The notes under the pieces are model-generated. The model made no database searches and was not told the DNA's origin. It saw only the letters and a program-made list of their open reading frames with translations. Positions 24,359 through 33,607 of a stretch of DNA of 41,599 bases are shown here, in pieces. The stretch is taken from positions 6,676 to 48,274 of the forward strand of contig PLLC01000098.1 of the NCBI GenBank assembly GCA_003141195.1, given 5' to 3'. The DNA comes from Syntrophaceae bacterium (GTDB taxonomy: Bacteria > Desulfobacterota > Syntrophia > Syntrophales > UBA5619). The translations under genes and the position numbers were made by a program. Each line of letters opens with the position of its first letter. The first letter of the stretch is position 1.

Positions 24359-25603
24359 CTATTCAGCTTTGGCTTCCGCGGCGGGCAATTCCTGTACATC
24401 CTTCAATTTACGCCCGATTGCCCGTGTTCGCGTCTGCGCCTGTTCGATGGTATCGGATGCCTCGTGGATCTTCTTCTGCACCTTGTCCAGAACATCCCCG
24501 TATTTCGTCCACTCCGTCTTGACCGCCGACAGCAGGTTCCAGACTTCGCTGGACCGTTTCTGAATCGCCAGCGTCCGGAAACCCATCTGCAGGCTGTTGA
24601 GGAGCGCCCAAAGCGTGGTCGGTCCGGCGATCACCACGCGGCATTCCCGCTGGACGAATTCGACAAGGCCGGTGCGGCGGATCACTTCGGCAAACAGGCC
24701 CTCCGTGGGCAGAAAGAGGATACCGAAATCGGTCGTCTTCGGCGGGTTCAGGTACTTGCTGCAGATATCTCCCGCGCATTGCTTGATGCGCGCCTCAAGC
24801 TGCTTCACGGCGCTCTCCGCGGATTCGGCATCGGCCTTCTCCTGCGCATCCATGAGGCGCTGATAGTCTTCCACGGGGAACTTGGCATCGACGGGAAGCC
24901 ACACAACCTCTTTCTCATCCTCGCCCCGGCCCGGCAGCTTGATTGCGAATTCCACCCGCTCGCCGCCCTCTTTCACGGCCACGTTGGCCGCATACTGATC
25001 CGGCGTGAGCACCTGTTCCAACATCGCGCCAAGCTGAACCTCACCCCAGGTGCCGCGCGTCTTCACGTTCGTCAGCACCCTCTTCAGATCGCCCACGCCG
25101 GCCGCCAGGGATTGCATCTCACCCAATCCCTTGGATACCTGCTCCAGCCGTTCGCTGACCTGTTTGAAGGACTCGCCCAGCCGCTTCTCCAGCGTACCCT
25201 GGAGCTTCTCATCCACGGTCGCCCGCATCTGATCCAGTTGCTTCGCGTTATCTGCCTGAATCGCCTGAAGACGTTGCTCCACGGCCTCCCTCAGCATGTC
25301 GAGCTTCTTGTCGGTGGTCTGCGTGAGAAGACCGACCTGCCCGTATAGTGTGTCCCCGACCCCTTTAAGCGCGCCGGTAAGCTCTTCGCGGGACTGCCGG
25401 AGCGCCTGGGCCGTCTCCTCCCGGTTCTTGGCGATCTCCTCCCGGACGGATCGCTCCGTGCGCTCATACGATTGTTCCACAGATCGAATGGCCTGTTGGA
25501 CAGGGTTCACGTCGACAGGGACTTTGCGAACCAAGAGGAAAATCTGGATCATTGCGATCACAATCAAAAGGGCTATGACGATGACCAGGAGCAAACCATT
25601 CAT
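24359..25603 (-). CDS. rmuC: DNA recombination protein RmuC
   Basis: A 414-residue protein with an N-terminal membrane helix (LLLVIVIALLIVIAMIQIFLL). A long coiled coil follows (about 40-175, EQSYERTERSVREEIAKNRE and onward). The RmuC core is visible as TRGTWGEVQLGAMLEQVLTP, VWLPVDAKFPVEDYQRL and ILFLPTEGLFAEVI with GPTTLWALLNSLQMGFRTLA. The core has a nuclease-like fold, and RmuC limits inversion at short inverted repeats in E. coli. The stop lies within 10 bp of the toxin-antitoxin promoter downstream, so the island abuts it tightly. Confidence 0.93.
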   Translation of the reverse strand: MNGLLLVIVIALLIVIAMIQIFLLVRKVPVDVNPVQQAIRSVEQSYERTERSVREEIAKNREETAQALRQSREELTGALKGVGDTLYGQVGLLTQTTDKKLDMLREAVEQRLQAIQADNAKQLDQMRATVDEKLQGTLEKRLGESFKQVSERLEQVSKGLGEMQSLAAGVGDLKRVLTNVKTRGTWGEVQLGAMLEQVLTPDQYAANVAVKEGGERVEFAIKLPGRGEDEKEVVWLPVDAKFPVEDYQRLMDAQEKADAESAESAVKQLEARIKQCAGDICSKYLNPPKTTDFGILFLPTEGLFAEVIRRTGLVEFVQRECRVVIAGPTTLWALLNSLQMGFRTLAIQKRSSEVWNLLSAVKTEWTKYGDVLDKVQKKIHEASDTIEQAQTRTRAIGRKLKDVQELPAAEAKAE

Positions 25604-25688
25604 GACCTTATCCTCGATATGGGTTTTCGGTAAACCCGGTTTTGATTCTTCAGCCGAGAAGCGCGTTGTTGATCGTTGGCATGTTGGA

Positions 25689-25716
25689 GTAGTACAATAA
25701 TGATATTATTTGTCAA
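25689..25716 (-). promoter_or_regulatory. Candidate rmuC promoter with palindromic spacer
   Basis: On the minus strand, TTGACA (25716-25711) and TACTAC (25694-25689) are spaced by 16 bp. The spacer contains the palindrome AATAAT-GAT-ATTATT. The -35 overlaps the trmFO stop codon. The -10 box is weak. Confidence 0.4.
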
Positions 25717-27101
25717 GAAAGGATATGCGTAAACGGCACCGGGATGATTGTTTGTTCCGTGCATCCATCACCTTCCATTTCGGCGAGAAGCGCCTGCCAG
25801 GCGGCGAGGGCAGCGAAGGAGCGCCGGGCGTAATGGGCCCCCCGGTCCTTCTTCCGGACGCGCCAGGGAAGGGGCGGGAAGAGGCCGAAGGTCACGTTCA
25901 TCGGCTGAAAGGTCTTCTGGTCGGCATTCGTGATATGGGCGACGAGCGCCCCCAGGCCCGTCTCCCGCGGCGGGGGGATTCCCTCCCGGCCGGCGACAAG
26001 ACTGGCGGCGTTCAGTCCCGCGAGGAGGCCCATCGCCGCGGATTCGACGTACCCCTCCACGCCGGTGATCTGCCCGGCAAAAAAAAGCTGCGGATGCGAC
26101 CGGAGCTGGAGCGTTTCCGTGAGGAGGGTCGGGGCATTGAGGAAGGTGTTCCGGTGGGCGCTACCGAAACGGGCGAACTCCGCGTTTTCCAGGCCGGGGA
26201 TCATCCGGAAGAGACGCCGCTGCTCCGGCCAGGTTAACTTCGTCTGAAACCCGACGATGTTGTAGAGGATTCCATCCCGGTCCTCCCGGCGGAGCTGGAC
26301 GACGGCATGGGGCTGGTTGCCCGTCCGTGGGTTGATGAGGCCGACCGGCTTCATCGGGCCGTGGGCGAGAGTCTCGATCCCCCGCCGGGCGATCACCTCG
26401 ATCGGGAGGCACCCTTCGAAGCATTTGATCTCCTCGAAGGCGCGGAGGGGGATCTCCTCCGCCTCAGTGACCTCCTTCCAGAAGGTCTCGTAGGTCTCCC
26501 GGTCCATGGGACAGTTCAGGTAGTCCGCCTCGCCGTGGCCGTAACGGGAGGCGGCGAAGACGCGGCTCAAATCGATGGATTCCCCCTCGACGATCGGGGA
26601 GATCGCGTCGTAGAAGTAGAGGTATTCGCCGCCGGTGATCCGTGCGATGCTCCCGGCGAGGGCGTCGGAGGTGAGGGGACCGGATGCAACGATCGTGATT
26701 CCCTCCGCGGGGATTTCCGTGACTTCGCCGCGGATCAGCTCCAGACCAGGTTGTGCGGTTAGTCTTTCTTCTATCCGGCGGGAAAAGGCGTTTCGGTCCA
26801 CCGCGAGCGCCTTTCCGGCCGGGACGGCCGTGGCATCGGCCGCCGCCAGGATCAGGGAATCCATCCGCCGCATCTCCTCCTTCAGGAGGCCGACGGCGTT
26901 TTCCAGAGAGGCGGAACGGAGTGAGTTGCTGCAGACGAGTTCCGCGAGGTGCGGCGACTTGTGGGCCGGTGAGAAACGGTCGGGCTTCATCTCGCGGATC
27001 CGCACCCGGCGGCCGCGCCGGAGGAGCTGCCATGCCGCCTCGCAGCCGGCGAGCCCCCCGCCGATCACGGTGACCGGGGCATCCTGCGTTGCCATATTCA
27101 C
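25713..27101 (-). CDS. trmFO: Methylenetetrahydrofolate-tRNA-(uracil-5-)-methyltransferase TrmFO
   Basis: A 462-residue flavoprotein that makes m5U54 in the tRNA T-loop using methylene-THF and FADH2. The FAD-binding [14 protein letters not shown] lies near the N-terminus, followed by [21 protein letters not shown]-like [32 protein letters not shown] and [22 protein letters not shown] 27101 is preferred because AAGGAG lies 6 nt upstream; ATG 27095, two codons later, would be 12 nt away. It lies downstream of dprA and the topoisomerase gene on the same strand, the order seen in many bacteria (dprA-topA-trmFO). Confidence 0.94.
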   Translation of the reverse strand: MNMATQDAPVTVIGGGLAGCEAAWQLLRRGRRVRIREMKPDRFSPAHKSPHLAELVCSNSLRSASLENAVGLLKEEMRRMDSLILAAADATAVPAGKALAVDRNAFSRRIEERLTAQPGLELIRGEVTEIPAEGITIVASGPLTSDALAGSIARITGGEYLYFYDAISPIVEGESIDLSRVFAASRYGHGEADYLNCPMDRETYETFWKEVTEAEEIPLRAFEEIKCFEGCLPIEVIARRGIETLAHGPMKPVGLINPRTGNQPHAVVQLRREDRDGILYNIVGFQTKLTWPEQRRLFRMIPGLENAEFARFGSAHRNTFLNAPTLLTETLQLRSHPQLFFAGQITGVEGYVESAAMGLLAGLNAASLVAGREGIPPPRETGLGALVAHITNADQKTFQPMNVTFGLFPPLPWRVRKKDRGAHYARRSFAALAAWQALLAEMEGDGCTEQTIIPVPFTHILS

Positions 27102-27157
27102 AAGGTTCTCCTTGACGCCACTCACGCCGGTTGCGGCGTCGTGTCTCCGGGTTTCTC

Positions 27158-29809
27158 CTACGCCGGCGCCTTGTACTTCATGATATTCCGGCAGTCCGGA
27201 TAGCCCGTGCAGCCGAGGAATTTTCCGTATCGGCCATGCTTCACGGCCATCGGCTTTCCGCACTTGTCGCAGGGAACGTCGGTGAGTTCGGCCGGAGCGG
27301 CCGCAGCACCCGCCTGTGCGCCCCTCGGCGTCCGGACGATGTTCTTGCATTCGGGATAGCCGGAACAGCCGAGGAAGGTCCCGAAACGGCCCCTCTTCAC
27401 GACCATCGGTTTTCCGCATTTTTCACAGACGGCGTCGCTCTCTTTTCCCCCGGCAGGGACAGCAACCGGCGCTCCATCCGGGCCAATGTTCATCGTATGT
27501 TTGCATTCCGGATAGCCGGTGCAGCCGAGGAACTTCCCGAAGCGGCCCTGGCGGAGGGACATCGGTTTGCCGCAGAGGGGGCAGGGAATGTCCGGACCGT
27601 TCCCCTCGCCGTTTGCCGCGCGATCTTCAAAGACAAATTCCACTTTCCAGTCGTCATTGAGGCGGAGTTTGGCGGAGAAGGGCTTGCGGGTTTTGAACGA
27701 GAAGAAGCTATCCAGCGGTCCGATCTCCCGCTTCTCCATCAGTTCAATGGCCTCATCTTTGGTGATTAGACGCTGGCTCACGGTCTTGTAGAGCTTGAAA
27801 TCGCAGCCGGCACATTCATAGGCCTTGAGTTTCTCCCGTAACGGAACGCCACACTTCGGGCACTTTCCGAAAGGTTCGCTGTTCTCGAATCCGGTGTCCA
27901 TGTCGAATCCCCGGGCTTTTTCCACGATCTGAGCGGTAAACCGCATGATGTCCCGCATGAAGTCTGGGCGGGAGAGCTTGCTTTTCTCCATCAGAAGCAG
28001 CTTGTTCTCCCACTCGCCAGTCAGGGTGGGAGAGACGAGCTCCTGCACCGGAATGGCCTCCAGCAGGCGGATCAGGTTCATGGCCTTTGAGGTGGGCACA
28101 AGATCCCTGCGGTCGCGCGTCAGATAGTGAGCGCTGATCAGCTTCTCGATCGTTTCAGCCCGCGTGGCCGGAGTGCCCAGACCCCGATCTTTCATGGCTT
28201 CGGCCAATGTCTCGTCTTCCAGCAGCTTTCCTGCCGTCTCCATTGCAGCCAGAAGCGAGGCGTCGTTGTATCGAGGCGGCGGATTGGTCCGGTATTCGTC
28301 CAGTTCCACTTTGCGGGTCAATATGCCGTTGATGTCCCCAAGGGCGGGCAGATGGCTGGCGATACCGATATCCGGCTCCGCCTCCTCTTCCTTTCCGAAC
28401 GCCTCGCGCCAGCCAACCTTCGCCAGCACCCTTGCGGTGGTGCGGAAGATATCTTCGCCGACACGGGTGGTCCTTTCAACGATTTTCCATACGGCCGAGT
28501 CCATGAAGGCAGCCAGGAATCGGCGCACGACCAGGTCGTAAACCTTCTGCTCCACGGCGGTGAGCCCTTTGGGCGATTCGCCGGTGGGGATGATCGCAAA
28601 GTGATCGGAGATTCGGGTGTTGTCGAATATCCGCTTCGCCATCTGGGCCCGGGAAGGATCGCCGATGCGGTGGGCGAGCGGGGCGTACACTCCGTCCAGG
28701 GAACCGAGTATCCGGCTCACCTCGGCGGGGTAGTCTTCGGGCAGACATTTGCTGTCGGTGCGTGGATAGGTGAGCACCTTGTGCTTTTCGTAGAGGGACT
28801 GGGTCGCCGAAAGGGTGGCCCGCGCAGAAAGTCCGAAGCGCCGGTTCGATTCGCGTTGCAAGGAGGTGAGGTCAAAGAGGGCGGGGGGGGCTTCTCGGGT
28901 TTCCTTCGCCTTGTCGGTCGCCACGGCGGGCTTCCCCGCACAGCGCGCCGCAATCTCGTCCGCCGTTGTTTTGGACCAGATCCTGTCGGCTCGGTCGTCC
29001 GGATCGCCGGACTGCTTCTTGAAGTGTTCCCGAATCCAGACACCTTCGTATGCGTCTCCCGATACCTCAAATATACCTCTAACAATCCAGTAATCGCGGG
29101 ACACGAATGCCTGGATCGCCTTTTCCCGCTCCACCAGCAGGGCCAGCGTAGGGGTCTGGACACGGCCCAGGTTGGCTGTTTCCTTTACATTTCTCCCGAA
29201 TAGGCGGATGGTGAAGGCGCGCGTGGCGTTGATGCCGACCAGCCAGTCCGCTTCCGATCGGCACATGGCGGCGTCGGCGAGACCGGCCTTCCTGTCTCCC
29301 GGCAGCAGATGCGAAAAACCTTCCCGGATCGAGGCGGGCGTCATGGATTGCAGCCACAGACGCTCGGTGCTTTTGTCGATCCCCAGGTACTTCATGATGT
29401 AGGTGAAGATGAGTTCGCCTTCGCGCCCTGCGTCGCAGGCATTCACGATGCCGTTGATCTCCTTGCGCTTTGCCTCTCGCTTGATGATGTCGAGCAGTTC
29501 AGGGCCCCTTTCGGAGGCCGTTTCGTCCGGATCTTTCTTCTTGCGGAAGCGGCCCTTGGAACCGTCGCTTCTGGACGGCTTGAGCTGGAATGTTTCAGGC
29601 AGAATGGGAAGGGTTTCGAGCCTCCAGAACCCGTACTTTTTCTTGTCCAGATCCTCGGGCATGCAAAGCTCCACAAGGTGGCCAGCGGCGGAGCAGACGA
29701 CCAGGTCATCCCGGTCGAAGACCTTGCCACGCGCCTTGAAGCCTCCCAGGGCTTTGGCTATGTCGCGGGCGACGGATGGTTTTTCGGTTATGACAAGCTT
29801 CTTGGACAT
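27158..29809 (-). CDS. Type IA DNA topoisomerase, Topo III-like core with C-terminal zinc ribbons
   Basis: An 883-residue enzyme. The N-terminal Toprim domain ([28 protein letters not shown] at 126-135) is of Topo III type; TopA enzymes usually read VESPAKA and DPDREGEA. The catalytic tyrosine is Y348 ([14 protein letters not shown]). A CPKCG/CAGCD module (about 645-670) is followed by three TopA-type zinc ribbons ([46 protein letters not shown], each with a C-TGYPEC-like end). It relaxes negative supercoils or decatenates. ATG 29809 is chosen; TTG 29815 has better spacing to AGAGG. It occupies the slot where topA normally stands between dprA and trmFO. Confidence 0.9.
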   Translation of the reverse strand: MSKKLVITEKPSVARDIAKALGGFKARGKVFDRDDLVVCSAAGHLVELCMPEDLDKKKYGFWRLETLPILPETFQLKPSRSDGSKGRFRKKKDPDETASERGPELLDIIKREAKRKEINGIVNACDAGREGELIFTYIMKYLGIDKSTERLWLQSMTPASIREGFSHLLPGDRKAGLADAAMCRSEADWLVGINATRAFTIRLFGRNVKETANLGRVQTPTLALLVEREKAIQAFVSRDYWIVRGIFEVSGDAYEGVWIREHFKKQSGDPDDRADRIWSKTTADEIAARCAGKPAVATDKAKETREAPPALFDLTSLQRESNRRFGLSARATLSATQSLYEKHKVLTYPRTDSKCLPEDYPAEVSRILGSLDGVYAPLAHRIGDPSRAQMAKRIFDNTRISDHFAIIPTGESPKGLTAVEQKVYDLVVRRFLAAFMDSAVWKIVERTTRVGEDIFRTTARVLAKVGWREAFGKEEEAEPDIGIASHLPALGDINGILTRKVELDEYRTNPPPRYNDASLLAAMETAGKLLEDETLAEAMKDRGLGTPATRAETIEKLISAHYLTRDRRDLVPTSKAMNLIRLLEAIPVQELVSPTLTGEWENKLLLMEKSKLSRPDFMRDIMRFTAQIVEKARGFDMDTGFENSEPFGKCPKCGVPLREKLKAYECAGCDFKLYKTVSQRLITKDEAIELMEKREIGPLDSFFSFKTRKPFSAKLRLNDDWKVEFVFEDRAANGEGNGPDIPCPLCGKPMSLRQGRFGKFLGCTGYPECKHTMNIGPDGAPVAVPAGGKESDAVCEKCGKPMVVKRGRFGTFLGCSGYPECKNIVRTPRGAQAGAAAAPAELTDVPCDKCGKPMAVKHGRYGKFLGCTGYPDCRNIMKYKAPA

Positions 29810-30048
29810 TGGCAATTTTTCCTCTTAAATAAGGATTCCGAAAAATGAAACCCAATCTCGGCTCACAGGGCGATCGGCGTCGGTCAAAATCGCCGGATGG
29901 ATCCTTCCGGAAAAAAACAAATGTTTCCCTTACATTCGGTGATAATAACGGGATCACGGTTTCGTAAGGACGGTGGTATATATGGCAAAGATGTCCTGGA
30001 GTCAATGAGAATCGACTGGGACGCTGAGGCGGTGAGGGCAGAGGGTCT

Positions 30049-31215
30049 TCACTCCTTACGAATAAACTGTTTGCCCGGCATCTGCCGGATGAGACCGCGG
30101 AGCTCTAAAATGAGCAGGGCGTTCAGGACCTCCTGGGCGGTGAGGCCGGAGGATGTGATCAGTGTGTCGATATCCACGGGCCGGGACGAGATCAGCGACA
30201 GCAGTCGTTGCTCTGGATTCCCGAGACCGGCCATCTCGACCCGTGCAGGCGCGGTCGTTTTTTTCGGATCGGGTGCAGGCGCGTCCAGCCGGGAAGAGAC
30301 GGAGACCGAAGATTCATTTGAGGCGGACGGCGGCACACCCGCCTGCGGGAGGATCTCTTCGAGGATATCCTCAATATTCTCGACCAGCCTCGCTCCCTGT
30401 TTGATCAGGCGATGGGTCCCCCGCGAACCGGCGGCGCCGATCTCACCCGGAACGGCGAAGACCGAACGTCCCTGTTCAGCGGCGATCCGCGCCGTAATCA
30501 GGGAGCCGCTTTTCTCACCGGCCTCCACGACGACGACCCCGAGGGAGATGCCGCTGATGATCCGGTTCCGCGACGGGAAATTGGGGGCGTTGGGCGGCGT
30601 GCCGAAGGGGAATTCCGTAATTAGCGCGCCGTGGGCGACGACGGCCCCTGCCAGCCCCTCGTTCTCCGGCGGATAGACGATGTCGAGACCGCAACCCAGA
30701 ACCGCGATCGTCCTTCCCTTGCCGGCCAGCGCCCCCCTGTGGGCCGCGGCGTCGATGCCCCGGGCAAGACCGCTGACAACGGTGATTCCCTGGAGAGCGA
30801 GTTCGCGGCTGATTTTTTCCGTGGTGTACCGGCCATAGACGGAGGCGAGGCGCGATCCGACGACCGCCACGCAGATCTCCTCCGGGCAGAGAGAACCCTG
30901 CACATAGAGAAGAGGAGGGTAGTCGTAGATGTTCAGGAGGTTCCGGGGGTAGATCGGGTCCTCGCAGGTTACGATGGCGACTTCGAGTTCCCGGGCCCGT
31001 TCGATCTCCCGCTCGGCCATCCCCCAGTCGGAGAAGGAGCGGATGTGATCCGCCGTCTTCGGGCCGATTCCCGGGATCACCTGGAGGGTCTGCGCGGTAG
31101 CGGAAAAGACCGCCCGCGGTGAAGAAAAGGCCTGAAGCAGGGTCCGGAAACCCACACATCCTACCTCTTCCACCGCCCGGAGGGCGATCCAGTATTTCAG
31201 CGATTCCTGATCCAT
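30049..31215 (-). CDS. dprA: DNA-processing protein DprA/Smf
   Basis: A 388-residue protein with an N-terminal helix-hairpin-helix (LQVIPGIGPKTADHIRS), a Rossmann-like DprA core and a C-terminal winged-helix (DTLITSSGLTAQEVLNALLI). The core shows VAVVGSRLASVYGRYTTEKI, VVSGLARGIDAAAHRGAL, IAVLGCGLDIVYPPEN, FPSRNRIISGIS and VPGEIGAAGSRGTH. It loads RecA on single-stranded DNA during transformation. A low-complexity linker (about 290-335) separates core and wing. It is divergent from the secreted-protein gene at 31400. An imperfect inverted repeat, CATGACCG/CGGATCATG (31250-31272), lies in the shared upstream region. Confidence 0.95.
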   Translation of the reverse strand: MDQESLKYWIALRAVEEVGCVGFRTLLQAFSSPRAVFSATAQTLQVIPGIGPKTADHIRSFSDWGMAEREIERARELEVAIVTCEDPIYPRNLLNIYDYPPLLYVQGSLCPEEICVAVVGSRLASVYGRYTTEKISRELALQGITVVSGLARGIDAAAHRGALAGKGRTIAVLGCGLDIVYPPENEGLAGAVVAHGALITEFPFGTPPNAPNFPSRNRIISGISLGVVVVEAGEKSGSLITARIAAEQGRSVFAVPGEIGAAGSRGTHRLIKQGARLVENIEDILEEILPQAGVPPSASNESSVSVSSRLDAPAPDPKKTTAPARVEMAGLGNPEQRLLSLISSRPVDIDTLITSSGLTAQEVLNALLILELRGLIRQMPGKQFIRKE

Positions 31216-31399
31216 CTCTTCATCCGTTCCGGTACTTACGGTTTGAAAGCATGACCGATTTTACGGATCATGCATGAAAAAACGAGGGAAGATATATCGG
31301 ATCTTCGAGGGGTGTCAAGTCTTTTCACGGCGAAAAACCGTTGCGTTCTTTGGTGCTTTGGGTTAGAAGCGACCCATACATGATCGGTATGGAGTGCTT

Positions 31400-33073
31400 A
31401 TGGCAAGGCATTTTTTCACCACTTTTATACTTCTTTTTCTCGGGCTTTCCGCCGTGACGGTCTTTGGTCAGAATGTTCCGAAACCCCCTTTGATTCCAGT
31501 CGATGACCTGGATGCCCTCCGTTCAGTTCTGACGGTCAACCCCCAGGAAATCGACCTCGGCGCCCTTGGTCCGGGAGAAGAGGCGAAAGGAACCTTCTAT
31601 CTGAAGAATGTGGGATCGGGGAACCCGGAGTGGTTCGCGGAAGGACCAGAAGGATGGAAACTGACTGAGAATCAGATTCTCTCCGGCTTCATCGGTCAGC
31701 CGCCGGAGCCTCTGCGGATCCATCTTGTTTATGTAAGGGAGGTTGGCGCGTCGAAAAACCGGAGCTGTTCGTTGATCCTCCGTCTGGAGGCGGGAGGTGA
31801 GGCAACCGCCTTCCGCCGCGAGGTCCCTGTCGGAGATCTGCGGGAAGAGATCCGTTTCAATTATGACGGCGGGACGATATCCGTTTTCTTCCATGTCAGA
31901 CTTGCTGAGCTGGCCTCCGCGCCCCTTTTAGAAGCGGAGCCACTCCGGATGGATTTCGGAACGATCCGCCCGGGCGAGCAGATTACGAAAAGGATCCTTC
32001 TTAAGAATCGGGGAAGGGAGACTCTGAAGTGGAAGGCGGGCGTCGCGGGAGGAAAGGGAATGCCGTCAACGGCGCTGCCTCCTGTGGGGAGGTACGTTTC
32101 TTTAAGGAACGAGGTCGCCGGGACAGTCGTGCATTCGTTCGGCGGGCCGCTTCGGGAAGGCCTGGAACTTTCCGGAACCTGGACGGAAGAGGGCGGCTAT
32201 CCCTCCGGACAGGGTGAACAGAACGTCCTGCGCTACCGCTTCACGGGGACGGGAATCAGCCTTTATTTCTGGAAATCTCCGAATGGCGGCCCCTTCAGTG
32301 TATTTCTCGATGAGCGGTTTATAAGCCTTGTCGACGGCTACGCAGAGCGCCGGGAGAGAGGAGAAGCCCTGATCATTGAAGGACAGCTTGAAGGTCCTCA
32401 CCTCCTCGCCATCGTCAACGGGGCGGGGAAGGTGACGCTGGAGGGGGTACGGGTCTTCGGAATACCGATCCAGAAAGGACCTCTCGGCTGGATCAGCGTC
32501 TTTCCGGACAGCGGCTTCACCACCCGGCAGACGAACTACATCAGCGTTGCAATCAACACGCGCAAGCTTACACCCGGAATTTACGGGGATTACGTCTTTT
32601 TCACCTCCAATGGCGGTGAGGCCAGTGTGGAGGTCATTCTGGAGGTGGCGGCGGAAATGACGCCGCGATTCCTGGACGTTCACCGTTATCTCACTGGGTC
32701 CGACTACCTCTATACGACAAATCCACAGGCTGAGGCTTCACGCCTGCGGTTGAAAGGATACCGACACATCGGGATTGCTTTCCGTCTCTTTGCCCCGGGG
32801 ACGCCGGGAACGACCGATTTCTTTAGGTGGTTCAACCCCTCAAAAGGAGACCACTATTACTCCTACGATTCGAAAGGAGACAAGCCGCTTTCGGGCTATC
32901 TCTTCGAGGGGGCCATCGGAAACATCGCCACCTCACGCCTCACGGGTACGCGAGAGCTCTACCGTTGGTTCAATCCGGCCAAGAACGGCCATTTCTATAC
33001 GACCGATCAGGCCGGAGAAGGGCTCGCCAAAAAGGGATATCGCTTCGAGGGAATCGCCGGATTCGTCCGTTGA
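31400..33073 (+). CDS. Secreted multidomain protein with C-terminal DUF5648 repeats
   Basis: A 557-residue exported protein with a signal peptide at about 1-25 (FFTTFILLFLGLSAVTVFG). Two ASH-like Ig domains have the signature LTVNPQEIDLGALGPGEE and LRMDFGTIRPGEQITKRILL. A jelly-roll-like region (LRYRFTGTGISLYFW, PFSVFLDERF) is followed by a BACON-like Ig domain (WISVFPDSGFTT, TPGIYGDYVFFTSNGG). The C-terminus has DUF5648-type repeats (DYLYTTNPQAEA, FFRWFNPSKGDHYYS, LYRWFNPAKNGHFYTTD, KGYRFEGIAGFV). These modules are typical of carbohydrate or surface binding, so adhesion is a guess. ATG 31400 has GGAG upstream. Confidence 0.75.
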   Translation: MARHFFTTFILLFLGLSAVTVFGQNVPKPPLIPVDDLDALRSVLTVNPQEIDLGALGPGEEAKGTFYLKNVGSGNPEWFAEGPEGWKLTENQILSGFIGQPPEPLRIHLVYVREVGASKNRSCSLILRLEAGGEATAFRREVPVGDLREEIRFNYDGGTISVFFHVRLAELASAPLLEAEPLRMDFGTIRPGEQITKRILLKNRGRETLKWKAGVAGGKGMPSTALPPVGRYVSLRNEVAGTVVHSFGGPLREGLELSGTWTEEGGYPSGQGEQNVLRYRFTGTGISLYFWKSPNGGPFSVFLDERFISLVDGYAERRERGEALIIEGQLEGPHLLAIVNGAGKVTLEGVRVFGIPIQKGPLGWISVFPDSGFTTRQTNYISVAINTRKLTPGIYGDYVFFTSNGGEASVEVILEVAAEMTPRFLDVHRYLTGSDYLYTTNPQAEASRLRLKGYRHIGIAFRLFAPGTPGTTDFFRWFNPSKGDHYYSYDSKGDKPLSGYLFEGAIGNIATSRLTGTRELYRWFNPAKNGHFYTTDQAGEGLAKKGYRFEGIAGFVR

Positions 33074-33105
33074 AGCAAGAAATGAAAAAAGTGTGCATTC
33101 GATTC

Positions 33106-33134
33106 TTGACAAAAGATGGCAAAGGGTTTATAAA
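33106..33134 (+). promoter_or_regulatory. Near-consensus promoter of the tRNA operon
   Basis: TTGACA (33106-33111), exactly 17 bp, then TATAAA (33129-33134). The predicted start near 33141 is 40 bp before tRNA-Arg. Only the last base of the -10 differs from consensus. Confidence 0.85.
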
Positions 33135-33180
33135 CCGCCTTCTTTTGAAAGTAACTGAATGCAGTGCGTCGCGAGGATAA

Positions 33181-33257
33181 GCGCCTGTAGCTCAGATGGA
33201 TAGAGCAACGGACTTCTAATCCGTGGGTCGAGAGTTCGAATCCCTCCAGGCGCACCA
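33181..33257 (+). tRNA. tRNA-Arg (anticodon UCU)
   Basis: Acceptor GCGCCTG pairs with CAGGCGC. Anticodon loop CTTCTAA gives TCT. The T arm GAGTTCGAATCCCTC is close to standard, and CCA is encoded. 77 nt. It is first in a four-tRNA operon. Confidence 0.96.
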
Positions 33258-33266
33258 GGCATGGAT

Positions 33267-33344
33267 GGTGGGTGTAGCTCAGTTGGTTAGAGTGCCGGGT
33301 TGTGGCCCCGGAGGCCGAGGGTTCAAATCCCTTCACTCACCCCA
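33267..33344 (+). tRNA. tRNA-His (anticodon GUG)
   Basis: The anticodon stem CCGGG...CCCGG surrounds a loop with GTG. A G at position -1 (33267) faces discriminator C (33341), the identity element of tRNA-His. CCA is encoded at 33342-33344. Confidence 0.95.
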
Positions 33345-33379
33345 AATATTGCGTCCGGCCGCGACAGGAAACGGATGAA

Positions 33380-33456
33380 GCGCCCGTAGCTCAGCTGGAT
33401 AGAGTCGCAGACTTCGAATCTGTTGGTCGTAGGTTCGAATCCTACCGGGCGCGCCA
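33380..33456 (+). tRNA. tRNA-Arg (anticodon UCG)
   Basis: Acceptor GCGCCCG pairs with CGGGCGC. Anticodon loop CTTCGAA gives TCG. T arm TAGGTTCGAATCCTA, CCA encoded. It is the second arginine tRNA in the operon, with a different decoding set from the first. Confidence 0.95.
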
Positions 33457-33486
33457 GATTTGCGTGCAGACATAACAACCGAATAT

Positions 33487-33562
33487 GGGCCCTTAGCTCA
33501 GCTGGTAGAGCAACTGACTCTTAATCAGTAGGTTGTCGGTTCGATCCCGACAGGGCTCACCA
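33487..33562 (+). tRNA. tRNA-Lys (anticodon CUU)
   Basis: Acceptor GGGCCCT pairs with AGGGCTC (one G-T). Anticodon loop CTCTTAA gives CTT. T arm TCGGTTCGATCCCGA, CCA encoded at 33560-33562. It is last in the operon, 10 bp before the terminator. Confidence 0.95.
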
Positions 33563-33571
33563 AATTAAATC

Positions 33572-33607
33572 AGGGGGTTACGGAGAAAAACCGCAGCCCC
33601 CTTTTCT
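33572..33607 (+). terminator. Intrinsic terminator of the tRNA operon
   Basis: GGGGG...CGG pairs with CCG...CCCCC around an A-rich loop (AGAAAAA), with small internal bulges. TTTTCTT follows. Confidence 0.75.
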
